From: Luteitalea sp.
GTDB taxonomy: Bacteria > Acidobacteriota > Vicinamibacteria > Vicinamibacterales > Vicinamibacteraceae
Direction: 5' to 3'
Length of the DNA stretch: 64,000 bases
Assembly: GCA_009377495.1 (NCBI GenBank)
Contig: WHTZ01000002.1
Coordinates: forward strand, 1 to 64,000
The notes below the pieces were generated by a model. That model was not told the DNA's origin and did not search any database. It was given only the letters and a program-made list of their open reading frames with translations. This document shows positions 32,262 to 41,660 of this stretch, piece by piece. Both the position numbers and the translations under genes were made by a program. How positions within the stretch are numbered: the stretch's first letter is position 1; each line of letters opens with the position of its first letter.

Positions 32262-33839
32262 ATGCGCACGCTCACGTTCATCGGACTCGTGGCCGCCCTC
32301 ACCGTGACGACCGCCGTTGTGCGCGACACAGACGGTTCGACGCGGCAGGCGGCTGCACAATCGGCCAGCAGACGTCGCGCACCGGACACCGCCACTGAAG
32401 CGGAGGCGCGCGCGGCCTGCGGCGGTGCATGCCACAAATTCGCGCCGCCCGATATCCTGCCGCAAGCCGCCTGGCGCGACGAGCTCGTGAGGATGATGCT
32501 CATCCAGGATGGCGTGCCGGAACCAGCGGGTGCCACGAATCAGATTCCTCTCCCGCCCGAGTGGCTGCCCGTGCTGCGTTTCTACGAGTCGGGTGCGCCC
32601 GAGGTCTTGCCGACGCCTGAGCCGTGGCCGCCCGTCTCGGCAGCACCGCCCGCGCTCGAGAAGCACGCCATCACGCCGGCCAGCAGGGACAACACGCCCG
32701 CCATCGCCAACATCCGCTTTCTCGACGTCCGCGGCGACGGGACACTCGAGATCATCGCCAGCGACATGCGCAGCGGAGACGTCCTGATGATCGATCCCAA
32801 GCCGCCGCACAACGTGAAGACACTTGCGACGCTGCGGAATCCCGCGCACATCGAGATGGTCGACCTCGACCAGGATGGCCGACAGGATCTGCTCGTCGCC
32901 GACTTGGGATCGTTCCAACCGGCCGATCACGAGAACGGCGCGCTCCACTGGCTGCGACAGGAGAAGGACGGCACCTTCACGACCACCACGCTCACCGAAG
33001 GGCTTGGTCGAGTGGCGGACGCACGCGCCGCCGACTTCGACCAGGACGGCGATCTCGACATTGTCGCCGCGGTCTTCGGCTGGCGCCAAACTGGCGGCAT
33101 CGTTCTCCTCGAGAACCAAACGAGGAACTGGGAGTCGCCGCGCTTCGTCGCCAGGACCCTAGACTCTCGCACCGGCGCGATTCACGTGCCCATCGCGGAT
33201 CTCAACAAGGATGGGCGGCCGGATTTCGTCGCGCTCTTCGCGCAGGAGCACGAGTCCGTCGTGGCATTCCTCAGCAGCGGGAAGCGCCTCACCTTCGAGA
33301 AGGAAATCATCTACGCGGCGCCGCACCCGAACTGGGGCTCGTCCGGTATCGAGCTCGTCGATCTCGACAAGGACGGAGACCTCGACGTTCTGCTCACGCA
33401 CGGTGACACGTTCGACGACTCCATCCTGAAGCCATATCACGGCATCATGTGGCTCGAGAACCGCGGCGGCTACCCCTTCAGGTCGCATCAGCTCGCCACG
33501 CTACCCGGCGCCCACCGCGCGCAGGCAGTCGACCTCGATGGTGATGACGACCTCGACGTGGTCGCCTGCGCGATGGTCGGCGGGAGCGGCGACGTCGAGC
33601 TGAAGCTCGCGTCACTCGTCTGGCTGGAACAGGTACGGCCGGGCGTCTTCACGCGACACACACTGGAGATGGGCACGCCGTACCATGCCACACTCGACGT
33701 CGCCGACTACGACGGCGATGGGGACGAGGACCTGGTGGTCGGGTGGTTCGCGCTGGTCGAGGCCGTGACCGGGTGGGCGGACGTCTGGGAAAATCTCACC
33801 GCTTCGCGCCCGGCTGTCTCGCCTGGGCCTCGGCGTTGA
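32262..33839 (+). CDS. Exported VCBS-repeat protein with CxxxCH motif
   Basis: A 525-residue protein with a signal peptide (MRTLTFIGLVAALTVTTAVV). Near residues 53-58 is ACGGACHKFAPPDILPQAAW, a C-x3-C-H motif in the place where many related proteins have a CxxCH haem c site followed by FAPP. Then there are at least six VCBS/FG-GAP units, e.g. VDLDQDGRQDLLVADLGSFQ, ADFDQDGDLDIVAAVFGWRQ and VDLDKDGDLDVLLTHGDTFD. It is probably periplasmic or on the surface. The extra residue makes haem attachment uncertain. It is divergent from the CRTAC1 gene by 71 bp and overlaps the converging TPR gene by 44 bp at its 3' end. Confidence 0.88.
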   Translation: MRTLTFIGLVAALTVTTAVVRDTDGSTRQAAAQSASRRRAPDTATEAEARAACGGACHKFAPPDILPQAAWRDELVRMMLIQDGVPEPAGATNQIPLPPEWLPVLRFYESGAPEVLPTPEPWPPVSAAPPALEKHAITPASRDNTPAIANIRFLDVRGDGTLEIIASDMRSGDVLMIDPKPPHNVKTLATLRNPAHIEMVDLDQDGRQDLLVADLGSFQPADHENGALHWLRQEKDGTFTTTTLTEGLGRVADARAADFDQDGDLDIVAAVFGWRQTGGIVLLENQTRNWESPRFVARTLDSRTGAIHVPIADLNKDGRPDFVALFAQEHESVVAFLSSGKRLTFEKEIIYAAPHPNWGSSGIELVDLDKDGDLDVLLTHGDTFDDSILKPYHGIMWLENRGGYPFRSHQLATLPGAHRAQAVDLDGDDDLDVVACAMVGGSGDVELKLASLVWLEQVRPGVFTRHTLEMGTPYHATLDVADYDGDGDEDLVVGWFALVEAVTGWADVWENLTASRPAVSPGPRR

Positions 33840-34965
33840 GCCGTTCGACGACCGCGCGCGCCCGGTCGCCGTCCTCACGCCGCTTCAGCCGGTAGTAGAC
33901 GGTCGCAAGCAGTACGTAAGCCTCGGTGAACTTCGGCTCGTCCTCGACGATCTGCTCTAGCAACTCGCGCGCCTCTTCCGTCTGGCCCGTCGACACGTGG
34001 ATGCCGGCGAGCGAGAAGCGCGCCGATGCGTCCTGGGGCCGCATGCGCAGCGCGCGCGCGATGTAGACCAAGGCATCCTCGAACTCCTGCTCACGCTTCT
34101 CGAGATTGCCGACCTCCAGATTCGCCTGAAAGTCGTTGGGGTTGATCTCTAGCTCCTGGCGAAACGCCTCGAGCGCGCCCGGCTGATCGCCGCTGCGCAG
34201 CAGCGCGCGCCCCAATAATGCATGTACGAGCGGCAGCTTCGGATTGAGCGCGACGGCTTTCTCGAGCTCGGCCAGCGCAGACCGAGCGTCGCCGGTCCGC
34301 AGGTGTGCGGTTGCCATGAGCAGGTGTCCTTCTGCGCTCTCCCCTCCGGCGAAGATCTTATCGATCAACTGCTGTCCCTGCTGGGGCCGATCGGTCTCGA
34401 TGAAGGCGCTCCCCAACACGTAGGCGTACGCGCGATCGTCGCCGTACTCCGCCTCCCAGGGCGCGAGCAGATCCACGGCATCCTGGAATTGGCCCATCTG
34501 CACATAGCAGTCTCCCAGGAGGAGGCGCGCGTTTCGCTGGTCGCGATCGAGGGCCAACACCTGCTCCAGCTCCACCGCGGTCTCTGGAATGCGCGCGGCT
34601 TTGTAGAACGCCAACGCCAAATTGAATCGGAAGTCCGCGTTCTCCGACTCGTCCTTCAGCGCTTGTCGATATTGCGCGATGGCCTCGTCGTAGCGGCCGA
34701 GCTGCACCAGCGCCGCACCCAGATTCGACCGCGCCCCGGCGTTCTGGGGAACGAGTGCGAGCGCCTGCTCGTACGCCGCAACGGCGCCCGAAAGATCGCC
34801 AGCGTGCTGGAGCTCGACGGCCCTCTCCAAGAGCGCATTCGCATCGCGCGGTGTGCTCTGGGCGGCGTCCGCGGCCGTACACACCAACATCACGATCCAC
34901 AGCAACGAGAGGGTGAACCACCGGCGCAAGTCCTGTCCGTGCGACCGCGTCGCCCAACTCCACAC
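33796..34965 (-). CDS. Secreted TPR-repeat protein
   Basis: About 389 residues from the GTG at 34965, chosen because it precedes a signal peptide (LRRWFTLSLLWIVMLVCTAA then DAAQS); the frame upstream runs into repeat DNA. Around nine TPR units follow, e.g. LLERAVELQHAGDLSGAVAA, GAALVQLGRYDEAIAQYRQA and ALLGRALLRSGDQPGALEAF. These are protein-protein interaction helices, probably periplasmic. Its neighbours are a VCBS and a CRTAC1 gene, a grouping often seen in this phylum. Its 3' end overlaps the VCBS gene tail to tail by 44 bp. Confidence 0.88.
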   Translation of the reverse strand: MWSWATRSHGQDLRRWFTLSLLWIVMLVCTAADAAQSTPRDANALLERAVELQHAGDLSGAVAAYEQALALVPQNAGARSNLGAALVQLGRYDEAIAQYRQALKDESENADFRFNLALAFYKAARIPETAVELEQVLALDRDQRNARLLLGDCYVQMGQFQDAVDLLAPWEAEYGDDRAYAYVLGSAFIETDRPQQGQQLIDKIFAGGESAEGHLLMATAHLRTGDARSALAELEKAVALNPKLPLVHALLGRALLRSGDQPGALEAFRQELEINPNDFQANLEVGNLEKREQEFEDALVYIARALRMRPQDASARFSLAGIHVSTGQTEEARELLEQIVEDEPKFTEAYVLLATVYYRLKRREDGDRARAVVERLNAEAQARQPGAKR

Positions 34966-34991
34966 AATGGTTTCGATTGTATCGCGCGGGG

Positions 34992-35020
34992 GCGAGAGGC
35001 CTGAAGGCCCCTCGCTACGT
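34992..35020. repeat. R2 palindromic element
   Basis: GCGAGAGGCCT and AGGCCCCTCGC pair at 10 of 11 positions around GA and are followed by TACGTA. The same plan (GGCCT/AGGCC palindrome, then CGCTACGTA) is seen at 55583-55611. Confidence 0.55.
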
Positions 35021-35059
35021 ACCCCGCAGTGACTTACCAGATTCGGAGTGGGAAAAACG

Positions 35060-35083
35060 GTAGGGCGCGGCTTTAGCCGCGCC
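35060..35083. repeat. R1 palindromic element
   Basis: GTAGG followed by GGCGCGGCT (35064-35072) and AGCCGCGCC (35075-35083), a perfect 9-bp palindrome around TT. It lies 17 bp beyond the stop of the TonB-dependent receptor gene and may serve as its terminator. Confidence 0.75.
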
Positions 35084-35099
35084 GCGCGACCGTCCCTCG

Positions 35100-38000
35100 T
35101 TAGAAGTAGTACTTGATCGCGAATTCGATGATGCGGCGTCCGCGCAGCAGATTGATCTTGCCGAAGTTCGCGATCGTGTTCTCCGTGAACGAGAAGCCGG
35201 CCGTCGGGTCGCACACGGCGCTGGACGTGCCGCCGATGCCGTTCGGCACGTTATCGACCGTACGATTGCAGACCGTGTCGAGCGTCAGGTCGATGTCCCC
35301 GCGGTCCGTCGCAGTCGTAGGAAAGGCCTGGTTGAACAGATTGAAGAACCCCGCCCGGATCTGGATGCGCTGATTCCCGTTGATCCGGAAGTTCTTGAAG
35401 ATCGTCAAGTCGTGATTGTGGATGGTCGGTGTCCGGATGTCGTTCGGCGGCACGACGTGCCCCTGCTCACCGACCGCGGGAACATCGATGCAGTTGACGT
35501 CGAGCAGCTTCTCCCCCACCTTCGTCCCGCCCAGCCACGGATTGCACGTGTAAACCGGCGCGAGCCCGTTCCCTTGGCCGCCCGGCGTCGTAAGCGTGAC
35601 GATGCTCGGCGTGCCGTAGTAGGACTGCGACACTGCCGCACTGCCGGCAGGACCGCTGAAGGCCAACCAGATCGGGATTCCGCTGGACACGCTCGAGATG
35701 CCCGAAAGCTGCCAGCCGTTGAGCACGCCCTTCACGATTGGATTGCCGCTCTCCGAGGCCACATCCGGGAGGAACGCGTTCCACGACACGCTCAAGCTGT
35801 GCGTGCGATCGGTGTTCAGGAGGCCGTACGTGCGACTCGGATCGAACGGATCCCGCTCACGATACTCGTCGCCCAGCGTGCCCTCGGCGCGGCTCAGCGT
35901 GTAAGCCACGAAATACTGCAGGTTGCGAGACGTCTGGCGGCTCAGCGTGACCTGCATCGAGTGATACGTCGACTCGCCCTCGTACTCGTACCCGATGATG
36001 TTCGGGTGCGTCGGGAACGGCCGGAACTGGTTCACCGCCGTTCCGTCGAGCCCGACACGGTGCACCGGGTTCGAGAGGTCGGCGTTGCCGATCTGGCCTT
36101 GGAGGAGCGCCTCCTGCGGCACCGCGTTCAGGTTCACGCGGCTCACCAGATCGACTTGGCGCGTCCCCACGTAGGCGACCTCCGCCACCTGATCGAACGG
36201 GAGCCGCCGCGCGAACGAGAGGCTGTAGCTGTGCGTCTTCGGGAACGAGAACGAATCGGACATCAGCGTGTTGAAGCCGACCGTCCCGAGGCGGTTCTGG
36301 AGCGTCGCCTCTTGTAGCGTGTCGTAGGTCAAGCCGAGGTTGTCACCGTACTCGCTGCCCGAGTTGACGTCGACGTTGAGGCTATACAGGTCGGGCGGCA
36401 GCCGAAGCGTGTTGTCGTACTCGACGTTCCCCATGCTGCGGTTGTAGAAGAGCCCGTACCCGCCGCGCAGCACGTTGTCCGACCGACCATCGATGTTCCA
36501 CGCGAAGCCGAGGCGCGGCATCGCGAACGGGCTGCGAGTCTCGAGAATGCCCGCAGGCGCATCGCCCGTCCGAACGTACCGAATCCCGTTCAACTCGCGG
36601 AAGGTGCCCGGGTCGAGGAACTGCCCCGCGCTCGGGTCGTACAACGAGGGGTCGAACCACCCGCCCAGTCCGTTCAGCTCGCGGTTGTTCGTCCAGTAGC
36701 CGGCGCGCACACCGTATTCGAACGTGAAGTTCGGCGCGAGCTTCCAGGAATCTTGCGCGAACACGTCGATGTCCCACATCCGATACTCGCCGTTGGGGGG
36801 CCGCGTCCCCTGGTTGAACTGCCCGACCCGGCCAACCAGGAGGTCGCCGACCTGATTGCCAGAGCTCCCCGCTACGTCGTTCGGCTGGCGGAACTGGAGG
36901 AACCCTTCCTCGTCGTTCTGGAAGTTCTGCTGCTTCTGCAGGCGGTGGGCGGTGACGCCGAACTTGAGCGCGTGGGCGCCGGCGATCTTCGTCAGCTTGT
37001 TCGAGAACTGCAGCTCGTCGTTGTGCGCAAACATGTCGTTGGCCGCAGCCCGCATCGTGCTGAATCCGCCATTGCTCTCGAGCCCCGGAAGGTACGGGCT
37101 CGCCCCCGGGAAGCTGGGCGTCCAACCGGGCAACTGTGACGCGCTCATCCGGCTCGGATCCGTGAACGTGTTATCCAACTTCAGCCGGCTGAAGCTGACG
37201 AGCGCCTCGTTCGTCATCGTCGGGCTCAGAACCGTCACGACGTTGGCAGCATAGGAGCGGCCCTTGTTCGTCCCGCGGTTCGGCGACGGTAGCGCCACCT
37301 CCGAGGCCCCCCACCACACGCCGCGCGCGCTCTCGACCTCCTCGCTCTCGAAGGCCATGCGCACGTAGGCCTTGGTATTGTTCGAGACGTTGTAGTCGAA
37401 CCGCATCTTCAGATCCGTCCGGTTCGTGGGTTGGAGCTCATTGAACGCGTAGTTGTAACGGTTGTCCGGCTCGTTGTAGTTCGACTCCGGAAAGAGATGG
37501 ACCAGCGCCTCCCCAACCGGGTGCGCATACGGCGAGAGGTCGGCGTTTGGCGCGGGCGTGCCAGCACCGGGGAACCCCGGCGGAATCAACACGGCCCCAA
37601 CCGGCTGATCCAGGTTCTGGCCGTTCTCGGTCAGGAGCTCCGTGAAGATGCCCTGGCGCTGCAGCTCGGTGGGCACGACCTGAAACGTGGTTCCGCTGTC
37701 GACCTCTTGCCGCTGGGCCTCCAAGCCGAGAAAGAAGAACAGCTTGTCCCGATTCCGATTGAAGTCGAGACCCGGAAGGGCGACAGGGCCGCCGATGTTG
37801 CCGCCAGGGAAGTGAAACTGGCTCTCCGGCTTGTCGACACCCGCGATCGAGTTGGAACGATCATTGGCCTGGAACCTATGGTGCCGGATGTAGTCGTAGA
37901 GCGTGCCGTGAAACTCCGACGCGCCAGCCTTCGTCACCGCGCTGACATTCATGCCACCAGACCCGTACTCGGCCGCGAAGTTCGAGCTCTGGACCTTGAC

Positions 38001-38699
38001 CTCCTGCACCATGTCGTTGTTCAACGTCACCATGAGGCCGTTGTTCGAACCGATGTCGATCAGCGCGGAACCGTCGAGGCTAACGGTGTTGCCCGATGAG
38101 CGAATGCCGTTCACGGTATAGCCCTGCGTTGAGTTCGCACCTCCGCCGAAGCTGACGCTCTCGAATGCGGTCAGATTCGGCGACACGACGCCCGGCAGGA
38201 TGCGCAGGAGCTCGAGCGAGCTGCGGCCAACGAGCGACAAGTTCTCGATCTGCTCGGCCTTGATCAGTCCCTCGCGGGCTCCCGTCTCCGTCTGAACGAT
38301 CTCGATGGCACTCGTCACCGAGATCACCTCGGTTAATGAACCCACGTCGAGCGTGACATCGAGACCGCGCGTGTCGTTCGGGCTGAGAGCGATGCTCGTG
38401 CGTTCGAACGCTCTGAACCCCTCGAGCTCCACCCTGAGCTCGTACGTGCCGCTAAAGAGCGCGCTGAAAAGATACCCACCGCGGTCGTCGGTGATCGCGG
38501 TGCGGGTGTCTCTCGTTCCGCTGTTGGTGATGGTGACGGTGACGCCAGGCAGGACGGCGCCCGACGCGTCGGTGACCGTTCCCCTCACGGTGGCGGTCCC
38601 GCCGGTCTGGGCCAGTGCCGGCGAAGAGACGAACAATAGGCCAGCGACCAGCAGGACACACACCATCCGCCGGACAAACGCAGAGGTGCACCTGACCAT
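35100..38699 (-). CDS. Oar-type TonB-dependent receptor with CarboxypepD_reg-like domain
   Basis: About 1199 residues from the ATG at 38699, which has GAGGAGGAGGG just upstream. A signal peptide (VRRMVCVLLVAGLLFVSSPA then LAQ) is followed by a carboxypeptidase regulatory-like beta-sandwich (about residues 32-115, ATVRGTVTDASGAVLPGVTV). The plug region (about 130-260, ENLSLVGRSSLELLRILPGV) comes next, then a long barrel with NPR-like strands, ending RIIEFAIKYYF, an aromatic-terminated strand as outer-membrane proteins need. Oar-like receptors are abundant in Acidobacteriota and are presumed to take up large polymers such as glycans or peptides. No SusD or enzyme partner is adjacent. The TPR gene lies downstream on the same strand. 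Confidence 0.93.
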   Translation of the reverse strand: MVRCTSAFVRRMVCVLLVAGLLFVSSPALAQTGGTATVRGTVTDASGAVLPGVTVTITNSGTRDTRTAITDDRGGYLFSALFSGTYELRVELEGFRAFERTSIALSPNDTRGLDVTLDVGSLTEVISVTSAIEIVQTETGAREGLIKAEQIENLSLVGRSSLELLRILPGVVSPNLTAFESVSFGGGANSTQGYTVNGIRSSGNTVSLDGSALIDIGSNNGLMVTLNNDMVQEVKVQSSNFAAEYGSGGMNVSAVTKAGASEFHGTLYDYIRHHRFQANDRSNSIAGVDKPESQFHFPGGNIGGPVALPGLDFNRNRDKLFFFLGLEAQRQEVDSGTTFQVVPTELQRQGIFTELLTENGQNLDQPVGAVLIPPGFPGAGTPAPNADLSPYAHPVGEALVHLFPESNYNEPDNRYNYAFNELQPTNRTDLKMRFDYNVSNNTKAYVRMAFESEEVESARGVWWGASEVALPSPNRGTNKGRSYAANVVTVLSPTMTNEALVSFSRLKLDNTFTDPSRMSASQLPGWTPSFPGASPYLPGLESNGGFSTMRAAANDMFAHNDELQFSNKLTKIAGAHALKFGVTAHRLQKQQNFQNDEEGFLQFRQPNDVAGSSGNQVGDLLVGRVGQFNQGTRPPNGEYRMWDIDVFAQDSWKLAPNFTFEYGVRAGYWTNNRELNGLGGWFDPSLYDPSAGQFLDPGTFRELNGIRYVRTGDAPAGILETRSPFAMPRLGFAWNIDGRSDNVLRGGYGLFYNRSMGNVEYDNTLRLPPDLYSLNVDVNSGSEYGDNLGLTYDTLQEATLQNRLGTVGFNTLMSDSFSFPKTHSYSLSFARRLPFDQVAEVAYVGTRQVDLVSRVNLNAVPQEALLQGQIGNADLSNPVHRVGLDGTAVNQFRPFPTHPNIIGYEYEGESTYHSMQVTLSRQTSRNLQYFVAYTLSRAEGTLGDEYRERDPFDPSRTYGLLNTDRTHSLSVSWNAFLPDVASESGNPIVKGVLNGWQLSGISSVSSGIPIWLAFSGPAGSAAVSQSYYGTPSIVTLTTPGGQGNGLAPVYTCNPWLGGTKVGEKLLDVNCIDVPAVGEQGHVVPPNDIRTPTIHNHDLTIFKNFRINGNQRIQIRAGFFNLFNQAFPTTATDRGDIDLTLDTVCNRTVDNVPNGIGGTSSAVCDPTAGFSFTENTIANFGKINLLRGRRIIEFAIKYYF

Positions 38700-39067
38700 G
38701 GGATCCCTCCTCCTCAATGAACCGAGCGGCCCGCCACCGCGCGCTCGCTCGTAAAAGTAACGCCCGAGGCTGCAACCGGCTGTCAACGCATCTACGGAGG
38801 GCGTCAAATCTCTGCCATCAAGCGCAGGCGGTCCAGTCGGCGGATCCGCACCGCTGAGCCAGCCGCTGCACTTTTTCCAGTACGTGGTACTTAACCGCGA
38901 TCGCCGCCAAAAGGGAAGGTACTTTACGGTTCTTTGCAGTCTCCTTTGCAGTTTCTTGGGGACGGCCTTCGAGGGGTCCCCCGGCGAGGCGGCGACCTTC
39001 GCGGCTCCTCAACCCCTTGCGCCGACGCGGGATAGCGCCTCCAGATGTGGTAGACTGCACAAGATTC
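38700..39067. other. Divergent intergenic region
   Basis: About 370 bp between the receptor gene and the CadC-like gene. It includes word-type repetition (TTTGCAGTCTCCTTTGCAGT near 38934-38953, with CTTTGCAGT twice) similar in style to the R3 family. Promoters for both genes must lie here, but I could not pick clear boxes. Confidence 0.3.
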
Positions 39068-40381
39068 ATGATCAGCAATCGGCCGGTGCTCGACGAGCGA
39101 GAGCGCTCGGCGCAGCGCCCGCTTCGGGGCATTCCTCCGTTTGACGGCGATCAACAGGCTGCGATCCGTCTGCAGGCGCGGCGTCTCGCAGAGAACCCTG
39201 CCTTTCGGACGAGTAAGCGTTGCCGCCTCTTCCTCGAGCATGTCATCGAGCAGTCGCTCGCAGAATCGCCCGAGCCGCTGAAGGAACGGGTGCTCGGCAA
39301 CAAGGTGTTCGGCCGAGAGCCCAGCTACGACACGGCGGCCGACCCCGTCGTGCGCGTTACGGCCGGCGAAATCCGGAGACGCCTCGGTCAGTACTACGCC
39401 GAGCCGGCGCACCAGCACGAGCTGCGCGTCGACCTGCCTGCCGGAAGCTACACCCCCACCTTCACATGGCCGTCGGTGCACGAGAAGGACGCCACGTTCG
39501 GCGAGGAGGGGCCGCAACGGACGTCAGGGATCGCGGGGGCACCAGCCGGCGCCCGCCAACTGTCAGGACGTGTCTTCGGCCTCGCGCTCGCCTGCCTTGC
39601 CGTCATTGCCCTGGTGGGTACCATGCTGGCCTCGAGCGCTGGCCGGAAGGACACCGCCTTCGATCTGTTCTGGGCACCGCTGGTGCAGTCGAAGGTCCCG
39701 GTACTCGTCTGCACTGGCAGTAACGACCTCTACGAGCTGTCCGAGCGTCTCAGGAATGCGGTTGACACGGCCTCGCCGGCGGGCGATACGGCGGCGCTGA
39801 CCATTCTTCCCGACGAAGTGCAGCGCGTGGGTGCTCGTTACGTGTCGGTGACCGACGCGGTGGCCATCGCACGGCTCGCAGCGCTGCTTCACGAGCACGG
39901 CACGCCGTATCACGTGCGTGAGAACCGCGCCACCTCGTTCGCAGACCTGCGCGCGTCGCCGACGATCCTCGTCGGGATGTTCTCGAACGCGTGGACGTTG
40001 GAGCTCGGCTCTGAGTTCCGATATGTACCGTTCCCAACGCCAGACGGCGAGCGGATTGTCATCCAGGACCGGCAACAGCCGGAGCGAGCCGACTGGTACC
40101 TGCAGCGCCCCTGGCCGGCCCTGAACGTCACCCACGACTACGCCCTGGTCTCGCGCGTCCTGGATCGGGTCACGGGCAACATGGTGGTCATGGGAGCCGG
40201 CATCACGCCGTTCGGCACAACCGCAGCGTTAGAGCTTCTCACCAGCCCGCAGTACTTGGAGAGAGCCCTGGCCGACGCGCCGCGCGACTGGGCCGAGGGC
40301 AATCTACAGATCGTGCTCAAGACCCGCGTCATCGATGGAGCGGCCGGCCCGCCCCGCGTCCTCGCCACACATTTCTGGTAG
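39068..40381 (+). CDS. CadC-like membrane protein with N-terminal winged-helix-type region
   Basis: About 437 residues from the ATG at 39068. Residues about 25-115 (NPAFRTSKRCRLFLEHVIEQ, LKERVLGNKVFGREPSYDTA, DPVVRVTAGEIRRRLGQYYA) match a region common in Acidobacteriota proteins that sits before a membrane span. It is thought to be a DNA-binding or sensor module. A single membrane span follows near 165-190 (VFGLALACLAVIALVGTMLA). The rest, about 240 residues, is a probable periplasmic domain with a ligand-binding-like pattern (PVLVCTGSNDLYELSERLRN, ASPTILVGMFSNAWTLELGS). Function unknown; a one-component membrane sensor is an inference. It is divergent from the receptor gene and could regulate it. 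The gene ends at the edge of an R3 element. Confidence 0.7.
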   Translation: MISNRPVLDERERSAQRPLRGIPPFDGDQQAAIRLQARRLAENPAFRTSKRCRLFLEHVIEQSLAESPEPLKERVLGNKVFGREPSYDTAADPVVRVTAGEIRRRLGQYYAEPAHQHELRVDLPAGSYTPTFTWPSVHEKDATFGEEGPQRTSGIAGAPAGARQLSGRVFGLALACLAVIALVGTMLASSAGRKDTAFDLFWAPLVQSKVPVLVCTGSNDLYELSERLRNAVDTASPAGDTAALTILPDEVQRVGARYVSVTDAVAIARLAALLHEHGTPYHVRENRATSFADLRASPTILVGMFSNAWTLELGSEFRYVPFPTPDGERIVIQDRQQPERADWYLQRPWPALNVTHDYALVSRVLDRVTGNMVVMGAGITPFGTTAALELLTSPQYLERALADAPRDWAEGNLQIVLKTRVIDGAAGPPRVLATHFW

Positions 40382-40560
40382 GGGTAAAGGGGTAAAGGGT
40401 AAAGGGTAAAGACAGGTGCGAGGGGCAAGGTGCGAGGTCCAAGGGCAGTCTTAGGCTGCAGGGATCAGTTCCTCAGGGACCAGCCCTGATGCCTTCAGCA
40501 CTCGTCCCTGTTCCCTGAGACAGCCCTGGGACCTGGCACCTGGCCCCTTCTTTACCCCTT
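40381..40560. repeat. R3 long-hairpin element with G4-like run
   Basis: It starts with four G runs spaced by TAAA (40381-40406). The left arm AGGTGCGAGGGGCAAGGTGC continues to 40446; the right arm (40523-40550, GCCCTGGGACCTGGCACCTG) is imperfect and has drifted. The loop is longer than in the other copies and includes an extra TCAGTTCCTCAGGGACCAG segment. It lies between two same-strand genes. Confidence 0.75.
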
Positions 40561-40574
40561 GCTATACTGCCAAA

Positions 40575-41660
40575 ATGCAATACTCCCAGTTCCTCGCTAT
40601 TATCGTGAGCACCGTGCTGGTGTGCGGCTGCCAAGAGGCGCCCACCCCCGCGGCCTCCGGAGAGGACGCCCCGTCGTCAACCAAGACCGCCGCCAACGCG
40701 CAAGGCAAGGCGCAGGCCCCTGCCTCTACCGCGGGCGCGGGTCAGACAACGCCGCCCGTCAAGCCTGTTCCGGCCAAGCTGCCGAATATCGTCGCGCGCG
40801 TGAATGACGAGACCATCGGCAACACCGATCTCGAGCGCGCCGTTCAGAATGTGAAGGCGTCGGCTGGCCAAGAGCTCCCGGCCGGCGAGCGTGATCGTGT
40901 GTATCGCGGCGTCCTGGACGAGCTCATCGCGTTTCACCTCCTCTCGCAGGAAGGTGCGTCACGCAAGATCGCGGTGACTGACCAAGAAGTCACGAAACAT
41001 ATCGACAGACTGCAGCAGCAATTTCCCGACGAGAAGGCATTCACGGCGGCACTCAAGGAGCGCCACCTGTCGTTAGACGATCTCGAGGCAGACACCCGGC
41101 GCCAAATGGTAGCCGACAAGGTGCTGCGCCAGGAGGTGGATCCAAAGGTGACCGTCGGCGCACAAGAGGTGGACGCGTTCTACAAGGAGAATCCCGAGCG
41201 TTTCCGTGCGCCGGAGCGGGTCCGTGCCAGTCACATCCTCATCAAGGCGGACGCCACGGCCGATGAAGCGAGCAAGAAAGCCGCGCGGGCTCGTGCAGAA
41301 GGGTTGCGGAAGCAGCTCGAGGGCGGCGCGGACTTTACCGCGCTGGCGCGTGAGCACTCGCAGGACGGCAGCGCCTCATCCGGTGGCGACCTCAATTACT
41401 TCCCGCGTGGCCAGATGGTCAAGCCGTTCGAGGACACAGCCTTCGCCCTCAAAGTGGGTGAGCTGAGCGATGTGGTCGAAACGCCGTTCGGCTATCACAT
41501 CATCAAGGTAACCGACCGCAAGGCATCCGAGCTGATGCCGCTAGACGACACGCTGAAGGGGCGCATCGAGCAGGTCTTGCGGATGGGGCGCCGCCGCGAG
41601 CTCGCCGTGCAACTCGTGCAGGCGCTGCGTGCGAAGGGCAAGGTGGAGGTCTTCATCTAA
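40575..41660 (+). CDS. Parvulin-type peptidyl-prolyl isomerase lipoprotein (SurA/PrsA-like)
   Basis: A 361-residue protein with a lipoprotein signal (MQYSQFLAIIVSTVLVCGC; lipobox LVCGC) and a Pro/Ala/Thr-rich linker to residue 75. A SurA-N-like helical chaperone domain follows (about 78-200, VARVNDETIGNTDLERAVQN). The parvulin domain (about 215-315) shows VRASHILIKADATADEASKK, GGDLNYFPRGQMVKPFEDTA and ETPFGYHIIKVTDRK, with the conserved His pair. It would assist folding of outer-membrane or secreted proteins at the membrane. It is flanked on both sides by R3 repeats. Confidence 0.92.
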   Translation: MQYSQFLAIIVSTVLVCGCQEAPTPAASGEDAPSSTKTAANAQGKAQAPASTAGAGQTTPPVKPVPAKLPNIVARVNDETIGNTDLERAVQNVKASAGQELPAGERDRVYRGVLDELIAFHLLSQEGASRKIAVTDQEVTKHIDRLQQQFPDEKAFTAALKERHLSLDDLEADTRRQMVADKVLRQEVDPKVTVGAQEVDAFYKENPERFRAPERVRASHILIKADATADEASKKAARARAEGLRKQLEGGADFTALAREHSQDGSASSGGDLNYFPRGQMVKPFEDTAFALKVGELSDVVETPFGYHIIKVTDRKASELMPLDDTLKGRIEQVLRMGRRRELAVQLVQALRAKGKVEVFI

